From Paracoccaceae bacterium (GTDB taxonomy: Bacteria; Pseudomonadota; Alphaproteobacteria; Rhodobacterales; Rhodobacteraceae): DNA of 64,000 nucleotides. The notes under the pieces were generated by a model, which was given only the letters and a program-made list of their open reading frames with translations, was not told the origin of the DNA and did no database searches. Shown one piece after another: positions 18,668-27,472 of this stretch; position 1 is the first letter of the stretch, and every line of letters begins with the position of its first letter. The stretch spans positions 1 through 64,000 of the forward strand of contig JAFIEF010000001.1 of the NCBI GenBank assembly GCA_020832655.1, in the 5' to 3' direction. A program made the position numbers and the translations under genes.

Positions 18668-19651
18668 ATGGCCCCTGACCAGATCCCCCATCGCGGCACG
18701 CTGACGCCGCAAAAGACGCTCGACAGTCTGACATGGCTGCGCGTGGGCGGGCCGGCGGACTGGCTGTTCCAGCCGGCTGATGAGGATGATCTGGCCGATT
18801 TCCTGCGCGCGCTGGACCCTGCAATCCCGGTATTCCCTATGGGGGTCGGCTCGAACCTGATCGTGCGCGATGGCGGCATTCGTGCGGTGGTGATCCGGCT
18901 GGGGCGGGGGTTCAACGCGATTGAAATCAGCGACACCATCACTGCCGGTGCCGCCGCTCTTGACGCGCATGTTGCACGCAAGGCCGCCGATGCGGGGCGC
19001 GATCTGACCTTTCTGCGCACCATCCCCGGCAGTATCGGCGGCGCGGTGCGGATGAATGCGGGCTGTTACGGATCCTATGTCGCCGATCATCTGATCGATG
19101 TCACCGCGATTGACCGGCAGGGCCGACGCCATGTCATCGCGGCCAGCGACCTGAAGCTTGCCTATCGCCATTCGGAATTGCCCGAGGGCATGGTGCTGAC
19201 CGCGGCGCGGTTTCGCGCAGGCACGGGCGACCCGGCCGCGCTTCACGCCCGCATGGCCGACCAACTCGCCAGGCGCGACGCGACCCAACCCACCAAGGAC
19301 CGCAGCGCGGGGTCGACCTTTCGCAACCCGGCGGGGTTCAGTTCGACCGGGCGCGATGATGACCGCCATGACCTGAAAGCCTGGAAGGTGATCGAGGCGG
19401 CCGGTCTGCGCGGTGCGCGGCTGGGGCGTGCGCAGATGTCGCCCAAACATCCCAATTTCCTGATCAATACCGGCGGGGCGAGCGCGGGTGAACTCGAAGC
19501 GCTGGGAGAGGAAGTGCGAAAAAGGGTTTTGCAAGCGCGCGGGATTTCGCTACACTGGGAAATCATGCGGGTAGGCGATCCGGTTTCCGGCGTCACGCTT
19601 CCAGCGCTGGAGCTTCAGCCTGCCGCAGAGCAAATAACAGAAAAGCCCTGA
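18668..19651 (+). CDS. murB: UDP-N-acetylenolpyruvoylglucosamine reductase
   Basis: 327 residues. FAD-binding domain boxes are [15 protein letters not shown] and [17 protein letters not shown]; the conserved GTIPGSIGG-type loop appears as [20 protein letters not shown] with YG next to it; the substrate domain has [13 protein letters not shown], the catalytic serine region of type IIa MurB, and [16 protein letters not shown]. It makes UDP-MurNAc in the cytoplasm. The ATG at 18668 gives the family length; the frame is open further upstream through the repeat. ddl follows 42 bases later. Confidence 0.95.
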   Translation: MAPDQIPHRGTLTPQKTLDSLTWLRVGGPADWLFQPADEDDLADFLRALDPAIPVFPMGVGSNLIVRDGGIRAVVIRLGRGFNAIEISDTITAGAAALDAHVARKAADAGRDLTFLRTIPGSIGGAVRMNAGCYGSYVADHLIDVTAIDRQGRRHVIAASDLKLAYRHSELPEGMVLTAARFRAGTGDPAALHARMADQLARRDATQPTKDRSAGSTFRNPAGFSSTGRDDDRHDLKAWKVIEAAGLRGARLGRAQMSPKHPNFLINTGGASAGELEALGEEVRKRVLQARGISLHWEIMRVGDPVSGVTLPALELQPAAEQITEKP

Positions 19652-19660
19652 TAACAGGGC
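19645..19660 (+). terminator. Small hairpin at the murB stop
   Basis: GCCCTG-ATAA-CAGGGC, a perfect 6-base stem that includes the murB stop codon. There is no U-run behind it, so it is more likely a weak pause or mRNA-stability element than a true terminator in an operon that continues into ddl. Confidence 0.3.
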
Positions 19661-19693
19661 GATAAGGGTCAAAACCGGCCCAGAGGCAGTAAA

Positions 19694-20614
19694 ATGGGCA
19701 TGTCGAGCAGGGCAGCCCCCCGTATATGTGTTCTGAAGGGCGGACTCTCGGTCGAGCGAGAGGTGTCGCTATCCTCGGGGCATGAATGCGCCAAGGCGTT
19801 GCGGGTGGCGGGCTATGAGGTGGTGGAACTGGATGCGCGCGGCGATGTCGCCCAGCGTCTGGTCGAGATTGCACCCGATATCGTTTTCAATGCGCTGCAT
19901 GGCCGCTTTGGCGAGGATGGCTGCGTTCAGGGCATTCTGGAATGGTTGCGCATTCCCTACACGCATTCGGGTGTGCTGGCCTCGGCGCTGGCGATGGACA
20001 AGGCGCGTGCCAAACATGCCTTTGCGGGGGCTGGTCTGCCGGTGGCGTCCGGCGTGATCCTGCCCAAGGCCGATGTGATGACGCGCCATGCGATGGCCCC
20101 GCCCTATGTCGTCAAGCCCAATAACGAAGGTTCTTCCGTCGGCGTCTATCTGGTGATGGATGGGGCGAACCGTCCGCCACAGCTTGGCGCAGAGATGCCG
20201 GATATGGTGATGGTCGAAGCCTTCGCGCCGGGGCGTGAGCTGACCACCACAGTGATGGGCGATCGCGCGCTGGCTGTCACTGATATCGTGACCGATGGCT
20301 GGTATGATTATGACGCCAAATATCGCCCCGGCGGCTCGCGCCACGTCGTGCCGGCCGATATCCCGTCGCAGATCGAAGCGGCTTGTCTGGATCATGCCCT
20401 GCGCGCGCATCAGGTCTTGGGCTGTCGCGGGGTCAGCCGTGCCGATTTCCGCTGGGATGAGGCGCGGGGCGCGGACGGGCTGGTGCTGCTGGAGGTCAAT
20501 ACCCAGCCCGGCATGACGCCCACCTCGCTGGTGCCGGAGCAGGCCGCGCATTGCGCGATCAGCTTTGTCGATCTGTGCCGCTGGATGATCGAGGATGCCT
20601 CATGCGACCGATAG
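19694..20614 (+). CDS. ddl: D-alanine--D-alanine ligase
   Basis: 306 residues of the ATP-grasp fold. The N-terminal box is CVLKGGLSVEREVSLSSG, then VFNALHGRFGEDGCVQGILE, YTHSGVLASALAMDK, VVKPNNEGSSVGVY and, at the metal site, LVLLEVNTQPGMTPTSLVPE. It joins two D-alanines for the peptidoglycan stem peptide. The end overlaps the ftsQ start by 13 bases, so the two are translationally coupled in the division cluster. Confidence 0.95.
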   Translation: MGMSSRAAPRICVLKGGLSVEREVSLSSGHECAKALRVAGYEVVELDARGDVAQRLVEIAPDIVFNALHGRFGEDGCVQGILEWLRIPYTHSGVLASALAMDKARAKHAFAGAGLPVASGVILPKADVMTRHAMAPPYVVKPNNEGSSVGVYLVMDGANRPPQLGAEMPDMVMVEAFAPGRELTTTVMGDRALAVTDIVTDGWYDYDAKYRPGGSRHVVPADIPSQIEAACLDHALRAHQVLGCRGVSRADFRWDEARGADGLVLLEVNTQPGMTPTSLVPEQAAHCAISFVDLCRWMIEDASCDR

Positions 20615-21909
20615 AGCGTTTCAACCCGGCGGATGGGGTCAGGGTCGATGACTGCCTGAGCAACCATCACGATGCGCCGGGGGCGGATCATGACACCGGC
20701 GCGCCGCTATCGGCTGTTACGCCGGAGTTGAGCTTCTGGGATCATCTTGGGGCGACGCGGGCACAGGAATATGCGCAGGAAGATATCCTGCCCGGTGTCG
20801 CGCCTCCGCCCCCGCAACCGGAACCCGTCGCGCCGCAGATGCCGGGCCAGACATTTTCCCCGCTGGAGATGCCGGAGCAGGTTTTCGCCAGCCTTGACGA
20901 TACCTTGCGCGCCCATGAGCTTCCCTTTGGCAATAGCGGGTCCGAAGGGGAGTGGCCCGATGCGATGGGGCAGGGCGAGGATGACGGGCCGGTCGGGCTG
21001 GGGCTGCGCCACGACATGCCGGTGCCGGAACCCGAACTGGCTGCCCCGCCGACCCGGCGCGGCCTGCGGCGCAAGCCGCGCGCGCCCAGCCGCCTGTCCT
21101 ACCGTACCCAGCGCATCTGGCTGACCCCGCTTTACCGGCGCGCGATCAAGATCGGCGTGCCGGTTGTCGCGGCGCTGGCCATGCTGGGGGTGTCTGTGGG
21201 CAACGAAGAGCGGCGCGCCAGCCTTCTGGCACAGGCAGAAGCGGCCTATTCCGCTGTGGTCGACCGGCCCGAATTCATGGTCAGCAGGATTGATTTGTCG
21301 CCGACGGCACCAGTGCTTGATGAAGCGATCCGTGCCTTGCTGGCGGATGATCTGCCGCTGTCAAGCTGGCGCATCGATCTGGAAGAGATGCGAACCCGGA
21401 TCGAGGCGCTGGATGCGGTGCGGGTTGCCGATCTGCGCGTTGCGGCAGATGGCGTCCTGTCGGTCAGCGTGACCGAACGTGTGCCCGCTGTGCTGTGGCG
21501 CTCGCCCGACGGGCTGGAGGTGCTGGACGCCGAAGGCATTCGCATCGGTTTTGCGCCGGATCGCCATGTGCGCCCCGATCTGCCGATCATCGCCGGGGTA
21601 GGGGCGTCGGCCCATGTCGCGGAAGCCCTGACGCTGATCGACGCCGCAGCACCCCTTGGCGAGCGGCTGCGCGGGCTTGTCCGGCAGGGCGAGCGGCGCT
21701 GGGATGTCGTGCTAGAGCGCGAGCGGCGCATCAAGTTGCCCGAACGCGGCGCGGTCACTGCGCTGGAACGCGTGATTGCGCTGGATCAGGCGCAGGATCT
21801 TCTGGCGCGCGACCTGATCGTGGCCGATCTGCGCAATCCTGCCCGCCCGACACTGAAAATCAGCACCGGCGCGATGGAGACGATCCGTGCCATTCGTGCC
21901 CAGAACTAA
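20602..21909 (+). CDS. ftsQ: Cell division protein FtsQ with long N-terminal extension
   Basis: 435 residues. About 180 cytoplasmic residues, acidic and rich in proline (GVAPPPPQPEPVAPQMPG), come before a basic stretch (RRGLRRKPRAP) and the single membrane helix near residues 181-200 (VPVVAALAMLGVSVG). A POTRA domain (FMVSRIDLSPTAPVLDEAIR) and the FtsQ beta domain (ADGVLSVSVTERVPAVLWRS) follow in the periplasm. FtsQ links early and late divisome proteins. The ATG at 20602 lies inside ddl and has GAGG upstream. The N-terminal part is much longer than in E. coli FtsQ. Confidence 0.9.
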   Translation: MRPIERFNPADGVRVDDCLSNHHDAPGADHDTGAPLSAVTPELSFWDHLGATRAQEYAQEDILPGVAPPPPQPEPVAPQMPGQTFSPLEMPEQVFASLDDTLRAHELPFGNSGSEGEWPDAMGQGEDDGPVGLGLRHDMPVPEPELAAPPTRRGLRRKPRAPSRLSYRTQRIWLTPLYRRAIKIGVPVVAALAMLGVSVGNEERRASLLAQAEAAYSAVVDRPEFMVSRIDLSPTAPVLDEAIRALLADDLPLSSWRIDLEEMRTRIEALDAVRVADLRVAADGVLSVSVTERVPAVLWRSPDGLEVLDAEGIRIGFAPDRHVRPDLPIIAGVGASAHVAEALTLIDAAAPLGERLRGLVRQGERRWDVVLERERRIKLPERGAVTALERVIALDQAQDLLARDLIVADLRNPARPTLKISTGAMETIRAIRAQN

Positions 21910-21933
21910 ACAGAACCAAGGAGTGGAAGGCGT

Positions 21934-23268
21934 ATGATTGACCCGTATTCATCGCAACGTGCCATGCGCCAGATGCGCCGCGCCGCCATGCAGCGCGGTG
22001 TCATTGCTGTGGTGGATATCGGCACCTACAAGGTGGCTGCACTCGTGTTGAAGCTTGATCCCCAGAATGCGGCGCCCTTGGCGGGTGGTGTCGGCAATCT
22101 GGGCGGGCAGGCCGGATTTCGGGTAATCGGCGCAGGCACCACGCGCTCGCGCGGGGTACGTCTGGGTGAAATCGCTGCGATGTCGGAAACGGAATCTGCG
22201 CTGCGCACGGCGCTGCAGGCAGCGCAGAAAATGGCCCAGACCCGCGTGGATCATGTCATTGCCTGCCTGTCGGGCGGCAATATCCGGTCCTATGGGCTTG
22301 CTGGCGAGGTCGATGTGCTGGGCAATACCGTGGCCGAGAATGACATTGCGCGGGTGATGGCCGCCTGTGACATGCCCGATTTCGGCATGGGGCGCGATAT
22401 CCTGCATATGCAGCCGGTGAATTTCGCGCTGGATCACCGCGCCGGGTTGTCGGATCCGCGCGGCCAGACCGGTCAGAAGCTGGCATGCGATATGCATATG
22501 GTCACGGTCGATTCCGCGCTGGTGCAGAATATCTGCAACTGTCTGAAACGCTGCGATGTGGAACTGGCCGGGATCGTCGCCAGCGGCTATGCCAGCGGGA
22601 TGGCTGCGCTGGTCGAGGATGAGAAAGAGCTTGGCGCGGCCTGTATCGATCTGGGCGCCGGGGCGTCGGGTGTGTCGATCTTCATCAAGAAACACATGAT
22701 CTACGCCGATACTGTGCGGCTGGGCGGCGCGCATGTGACGCTCGATATCTCCAAGGGGTTGCAGGTGGATATGGCCACTGCCGAACGCATCAAGACCATT
22801 CATGGCGGGGTGCAGGCGACGTCGATGGATGATCGAGAGATGATCTCGCTGGAAGGGGATTCAGGCGATTGGGACAAGGATCGCCGCCAGATCAGCCGCG
22901 CCGAGCTGATCGGCATCATGCGCCCGAGGATCGAGGAAATCCTTGAAGATATCCGTGCGCGGCTGGAAGGGGCGGGCTTCAACTGCCTGCCCAGCCAGCA
23001 GGTGGTCTTGACCGGGGGGGGCGCGCAACTGCCCGGCATCGACGGGCTGGCCGCGCGCATCTTCGGCCAGCAGGTGCGCCTTGGCCGCCCGGTGCGCGTG
23101 CGCGGCCTGCCACAGGCCGCATCAGGGCCGTCCTTTGCCAGCGCCGTGGGGCTGAGCCTGCTTGCGGCCGGGCCGCAGGATGAATGCTGGGATTTCGATC
23201 TGCCAATTGAAAGCTACCCAGCCCGATCCTTGCGCCGCGCGGTAAAATGGTTTCGGGACAACTGGTAG
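21934..23268 (+). CDS. ftsA: Cell division protein FtsA
   Basis: 444 residues, actin-like. Phosphate 1 motif: VIAVVDIGTYKVAALVL; phosphate 2: CIDLGAGASGVSIF; adenosine motif: VVLTGGGAQLPGIDGLAARI. The C-terminus ends SLRRAVKWFRDNW, an amphipathic helix that anchors FtsA to the membrane. It ties FtsZ filaments to the inner membrane and recruits later division proteins. It starts 24 bases after ftsQ, with an AAGGAG site, and a 187-base gap separates it from ftsZ. Confidence 0.97.
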   Translation: MIDPYSSQRAMRQMRRAAMQRGVIAVVDIGTYKVAALVLKLDPQNAAPLAGGVGNLGGQAGFRVIGAGTTRSRGVRLGEIAAMSETESALRTALQAAQKMAQTRVDHVIACLSGGNIRSYGLAGEVDVLGNTVAENDIARVMAACDMPDFGMGRDILHMQPVNFALDHRAGLSDPRGQTGQKLACDMHMVTVDSALVQNICNCLKRCDVELAGIVASGYASGMAALVEDEKELGAACIDLGAGASGVSIFIKKHMIYADTVRLGGAHVTLDISKGLQVDMATAERIKTIHGGVQATSMDDREMISLEGDSGDWDKDRRQISRAELIGIMRPRIEEILEDIRARLEGAGFNCLPSQQVVLTGGGAQLPGIDGLAARIFGQQVRLGRPVRVRGLPQAASGPSFASAVGLSLLAAGPQDECWDFDLPIESYPARSLRRAVKWFRDNW

Positions 23269-23455
23269 CCGCAAGATGTGTCACATTTGTCGAAATCCGG
23301 CGAAACCCTGTAAAAAAAATGCCATATCTTGGCGCGAAAAGTGAATTTATTGGTGACGATGAAGGCGAAGCACTGTAGGATTCCTGAAAAAGTCAGCGAT
23401 TTGGCAACAAATCAGATGTGTCAGGCAGCACAATAACAACGAGGCGGAGTGGATC

Positions 23456-25276
23456 ATGGCATTGAATTTCGTGGAAACACAGACCCACCAGGATCTGGCA
23501 CCCAGGATCACTGTGTTCGGGGTTGGCGGGGCTGGCGGCAATGCCGTCAACAACATGATCGAAAAGCAGCTTGAGGGCGTCGATTTCGTTGTTGCCAATA
23601 CCGATGCGCAGGCATTGCAGCAAAGCCGCGCCAAAGGGCGTATCCAGATGGGCGTGAAGGTCACCGAAGGGTTGGGCGCGGGCGCGCGTGCCTCTGTCGG
23701 GTCTGCCGCTGCCGAGGAAAGCATAGAGGATATCATCGACCATCTGGCCGGGTCGCATATGTGCTTCATCACTGCGGGGATGGGCGGCGGAACCGGCACC
23801 GGCGCGGCACCGATCATCGCGCAGGCCGCGCGCGAACTTGGCGTGCTGACCGTCGGCGTTGTCACCAAGCCCTTCCAGTTTGAGGGCGCCAAGCGCATGC
23901 GTCAGGCCGAAGAAGGGGTCGAGGCGCTGCAAAAGGTGGTCGATACGCTGATCATCATTCCAAACCAGAACCTGTTCCGTCTGGCGAATGAAAAGACCAC
24001 CTTCACCGAAGCTTTCGCAATGGCCGATGATGTGCTCTATCAGGGCGTGAAGGGCGTGACCGATCTGATGGTGCGCCCCGGCCTGATCAATCTTGATTTC
24101 GCCGATGTCCGCGCCGTGATGGACGAGATGGGCAAGGCGATGATGGGCACGGGCGAGGCCACGGGCGAAGACCGCGCGGTTCAGGCTGCCGAGAAGGCTA
24201 TCGCCAATCCGCTGCTTGATGAAATCAGCCTGCATGGTGCGCGTGGTGTGCTGATCAACATCACCGGTGGCTATGATCTGACCCTGTTCGAGCTGGACGA
24301 GGCTGCCAACCGCATCCGCGAACAGGTCGACCCAGAGGCCAATATCATCGTCGGCTCTACGCTGGACCCGGCAATGGAAGGCGGCATCCGGGTGTCGGTT
24401 GTCGCCACTGGCATCGATGTGGCGCAGGATGCGCGCGGCCAGTCCGACCGGGCCGAGCATCCGCGCCGTTCCATGACCTCTCCGATCCCTGCCCCGATCC
24501 GGCCGGAACGGCCGGTCGAGCAACCCGCCGCACAGTACGCCGCGTCACAGCCAGAGGCCACTCCGCAGCCAGCAGAGATGCCCCGCAATGACGTTGCCGC
24601 GCACGCGCGCGCGCCGATGCCGGAACCCCAGCGCTATCAGCCCCAGCCCGCGCCCCAGACTGCGCATCGGCTGGATCAGCCTGCCGCGCAGCCAGAGCAG
24701 CCGAACCTGTTCAGTCATGAATCGCCCCGGTTTGAACCGGAGCCGCATTTCAACGACCCGCGCCGTGCCGCGCCCGCCGCGCAGTATCACGACGATCCGC
24801 GCGCACCGGAATATGATCATCCCCGCGCGGCCCCACCAGTTGCCCGGTCCCAGCCGCAGCCGCAACATTCTAGCAGTGCTGATGACGCGTTTGACATTGA
24901 TGCGGTGTTTGATGCGGGCCGACAGCAGCGTCCGGCACAGGATCCCGCTGCCGGGTTTACCGCCCCGCGCCGCGCTACCCCCGGCACACCCTCACCAGAG
25001 ACTCTGGCACGGTTGCAGCGGGCAGTGCAGAAAGCACCTGAGAATGCGCCGCGTCCGCGTCCGGCAGCGCCTCAGCCAGCCCCGGAACCAGAGCGTGGCT
25101 CGCGTTTCGGCATCGGCTCGTTGATCAGCCGCATGGCAGGCGGCCAGGGTGGTGAGAGCGCGCAAACACAGCGCCGCCCCGCCCCGCCCATGCACCACTA
25201 TGACGAGGATCACGCGCATGAGGCCAGTGATGATCGCATAGAGATTCCCGCTTTCCTGCGCCGCCAGGCGAATTGA
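23456..25276 (+). CDS. ftsZ: Cell division protein FtsZ with long linker
   Basis: 606 residues. The tubulin-like GTPase domain occupies about residues 1-320: [18 protein letters not shown], the GTP signature [18 protein letters not shown], and the synergy region with [20 protein letters not shown]. Residues about 330-590 form a long, disordered linker rich in proline, glutamine, alanine and histidine. The end, [14 protein letters not shown], is the conserved C-terminal peptide that binds FtsA and ZipA-type partners. Long linkers are typical of Alphaproteobacteria. The upstream 187 bases are AT-richer than the surroundings (for example the run TGTAAAAAAAATGCCATATC near 23310) and probably hold an ftsZ promoter. 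A terminator follows. Confidence 0.97.
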   Translation: MALNFVETQTHQDLAPRITVFGVGGAGGNAVNNMIEKQLEGVDFVVANTDAQALQQSRAKGRIQMGVKVTEGLGAGARASVGSAAAEESIEDIIDHLAGSHMCFITAGMGGGTGTGAAPIIAQAARELGVLTVGVVTKPFQFEGAKRMRQAEEGVEALQKVVDTLIIIPNQNLFRLANEKTTFTEAFAMADDVLYQGVKGVTDLMVRPGLINLDFADVRAVMDEMGKAMMGTGEATGEDRAVQAAEKAIANPLLDEISLHGARGVLINITGGYDLTLFELDEAANRIREQVDPEANIIVGSTLDPAMEGGIRVSVVATGIDVAQDARGQSDRAEHPRRSMTSPIPAPIRPERPVEQPAAQYAASQPEATPQPAEMPRNDVAAHARAPMPEPQRYQPQPAPQTAHRLDQPAAQPEQPNLFSHESPRFEPEPHFNDPRRAAPAAQYHDDPRAPEYDHPRAAPPVARSQPQPQHSSSADDAFDIDAVFDAGRQQRPAQDPAAGFTAPRRATPGTPSPETLARLQRAVQKAPENAPRPRPAAPQPAPEPERGSRFGIGSLISRMAGGQGGESAQTQRRPAPPMHHYDEDHAHEASDDRIEIPAFLRRQAN

Positions 25277-25307
25277 CCCGATAAACTTTGTCAATGGATG
25301 ACGTGTT

Positions 25308-25332
25308 AAAGACCGGCTGTGCCGGTCTTTTT
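25308..25332 (+). terminator. Intrinsic terminator after ftsZ
   Basis: AAAGACCGGC-TGT-GCCGGTCTTT, perfect 10-base arms, then TTTTTC. It ends the ddl-ftsQ-ftsA-ftsZ transcript. The remaining bases to lpxC (to 25565) hold nothing else I recognise beyond an expected lpxC promoter. Confidence 0.92.
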
Positions 25333-25565
25333 CATATTTAAAAACAGGTGGTTGTAGGGCTGATGCCCGGATGTGCGGAATTCCGCCCCGCTGGCTGTGT
25401 TTTGTTACAACGGGTCACAATCTGTGAATTGCTCCTGCATGTGTTGTCAGGATAGTTGAAGCCAAGACATGCCGCAGACGCATGTTGCCAGCCCTGATAG
25501 CCCGGCAAATGGCTGTGTGATCGGGAAAACTGGCGCAGAAATGATGGCGGATAGCGACACAATAC

Positions 25566-26486
25566 ATGCAACAGACACTGGCGACACCGATCCATATTTC
25601 CGGCACCGGGCTTCATTCGGGCTTGCCTGTGCGCATGCGGCTTTGTCCGGCCGGCGCTGATCATGGGCTGTGCTTCGAGCGCGTTGATCTGCCCGAAAGT
25701 GGCCGGGTGATTGCGGTCAATCCCGACAACTGGGTAGAAGCAAGCCTGTGCACGGTTCTGCGCAATGAAGCTGGGGCCAGCGTCAGCACGGTCGAGCATC
25801 TGCTGGCCGCGCTGCATGGCTGCGGCATTCACAATCTGCGTATCGAAATCGACGCGCCCGAAGTCCCGATTCTGGATGGCAGTGCCGCGCCTTTTGTGCA
25901 GCGTATATTGAGGGCAGGGGTGGTCGGCTGCAATGCGCCGCTGAATGTCATCCGGGTGCTGCGGCCGGTCTCGGTCACTCAGGGCGACGCTTTCGCGCAG
26001 CTTTCGCCCTCTGATCATCTGCAGATGGCGTTCCAGATCGACTTCCCTGATCCCGCGATCGGGCGTCAGGCGCGCGCGCTGTCGCTTTCAAACGGCGCTT
26101 TCCTGCGCGAATTGAGCGATTGCCGCACCTTCTGCATGCGCCGCGATGTCGAGGCGATGCAGGCCAATGGCCTTGCCTTGGGCGGGTCGTTGGACAACGC
26201 CGTGGTGTTTGATGAAGGTCAGGTGCTCAGCCCTGGCGGTCTTCGCCGTGCGGATGAGCCCGTGCGCCACAAGATGCTGGATGCGATGGGCGATCTCTAT
26301 GTTGCGGGGCGTCCGATCATTGCCCGCTATGAAGGGCACAAGGCCGGGCATGCGTTGACCGGAAAACTGCTGCGCGCGCTGCTGTCCGATCCGGCCAATT
26401 TCGAACTCTCTGCCTGCTCGCCCGACGATTGTGCCCGCCTGCCGGGGGCGCATATCACCAAAAGCGATTTTTCGCTGTCAGCGTGA
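25566..26486 (+). CDS. lpxC: UDP-3-O-acyl-N-acetylglucosamine deacetylase
   Basis: 306 residues. The protein begins MQQTLATPIHISGTGLHSG, the usual LpxC start. Zinc ligands lie in STVEHLLAALHGCGIHN, and in VRHKMLDAMGDLYVAG with GHKAGHALTGKLLRAL (histidine/aspartate and the catalytic histidine). It is the committed step of lipid A synthesis. A terminator precedes it, so it has its own promoter; a terminator also follows, making it a single-gene unit. Confidence 0.95.
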   Translation: MQQTLATPIHISGTGLHSGLPVRMRLCPAGADHGLCFERVDLPESGRVIAVNPDNWVEASLCTVLRNEAGASVSTVEHLLAALHGCGIHNLRIEIDAPEVPILDGSAAPFVQRILRAGVVGCNAPLNVIRVLRPVSVTQGDAFAQLSPSDHLQMAFQIDFPDPAIGRQARALSLSNGAFLRELSDCRTFCMRRDVEAMQANGLALGGSLDNAVVFDEGQVLSPGGLRRADEPVRHKMLDAMGDLYVAGRPIIARYEGHKAGHALTGKLLRALLSDPANFELSACSPDDCARLPGAHITKSDFSLSA

Positions 26487-26513
26487 TTGTGACGCATCAC
26501 CAGGTCGCCACAG

Positions 26514-26547
26514 AACCGGCAAAAGGCGTTTTGCGCCCCGGTTTTTT
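26514..26547 (+). terminator. Intrinsic terminator after lpxC
   Basis: AACCGG pairs with CCGGTT outside, and GCAAAA-GGCG-TTTTGC forms an inner stem, followed by a run of T. Confidence 0.8.
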
Positions 26548-26595
26548 CTGTGCTAACAGATGGTCACAGATCGTTGCCATTGGGGTAGGGGCCAG

Positions 26596-27438
26596 ATGAT
26601 TTCGAAGCCAGTCTTTCGGGGTATTGCAGCCGCTGCTGCGCTATTGGCCGTGCTCGCTGCCTGCGACCGTAACCGGGGGCCAGACGAATCATTGGCCGCC
26701 TTTACCGCCGAAGAGATCTTTCAGCGTGGTGAATATGAGCTGGAAGCCACACGCAGATCCGAAAATTCGGTGCGCTATTTCCGTGCCATCGAACAACACT
26801 ACCCCTATACGCAATGGGCACGCCGCGCCCTGATCATGCAGGCTTATGCCCATCATCGCGTGCGCGAATATGACGAAAGCCGCGCCGCTGCGCAGCGTTT
26901 TCTGGATGTCTACCCCAATGACGAAGACGCGCCCTATGCCGCTTATCTGCTGGCGCTGTCCTATTACGATCAGATCGACGAGATCGGGCGCGACCAGAAA
27001 GTGACCGAACAGGCGCTGCGCGCGATGCGCCGCGTGATCGAGGAATATCCCGACACGGATTATGCGCGTTCGGCGGTTCTGAAATTCGAGCTGGCCTTCG
27101 ACCATCTTGCCGCCAAGGAAATGGAAGTCGGGCGCTATTATCTGCGCCGCGGCAATTACAATGCCGCGATCAACCGCTTCCGCGTGGTGGTGCAGGACTT
27201 CCAGACCACCACCCACACACCTGAAGCACTGCATCGGCTGGTCGAAGCCTATCTGTCGCTGGGTCTGCGTGACGATGCGCAGACGGCTGCGGCGATCCTT
27301 GGACATAATTTCGAGGCCAGCCCCTTCTATCAGGACAGCTACCGTCTGCTGACGGGGCAGGGGCTGGAACCTGAAGCCCGCGGCGAAGGCTGGCTGCGCA
27401 CGATCTATCGTCAGGCCATCCGCGGCGATTGGATCTGA
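26596..27438 (+). CDS. bamD: Outer membrane assembly lipoprotein BamD
   Basis: 280 residues. A lipoprotein signal ends in the lipobox LAAC (AAAAALLAVLAACDRNRG). Several TPR-like repeats follow: AEEIFQRGEYELEATRRSEN, FRAIEQHYPYTQWARRALIM, RFLDVYPNDEDAPYAAYLLA and AINRFRVVVQDFQTTTHTPE. BamD works with BamA to fold outer-membrane proteins. The ATG at 26596 is preceded by GGGG; the frame is open upstream to 26560 but that would disrupt the signal peptide. recN follows 34 bases later, an arrangement usual in Alphaproteobacteria. Confidence 0.93.
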   Translation: MISKPVFRGIAAAAALLAVLAACDRNRGPDESLAAFTAEEIFQRGEYELEATRRSENSVRYFRAIEQHYPYTQWARRALIMQAYAHHRVREYDESRAAAQRFLDVYPNDEDAPYAAYLLALSYYDQIDEIGRDQKVTEQALRAMRRVIEEYPDTDYARSAVLKFELAFDHLAAKEMEVGRYYLRRGNYNAAINRFRVVVQDFQTTTHTPEALHRLVEAYLSLGLRDDAQTAAAILGHNFEASPFYQDSYRLLTGQGLEPEARGEGWLRTIYRQAIRGDWI

Positions 27439-27472
27439 TTTTCGCCCATCGATATGGGGCTGAGGGCGCTTG

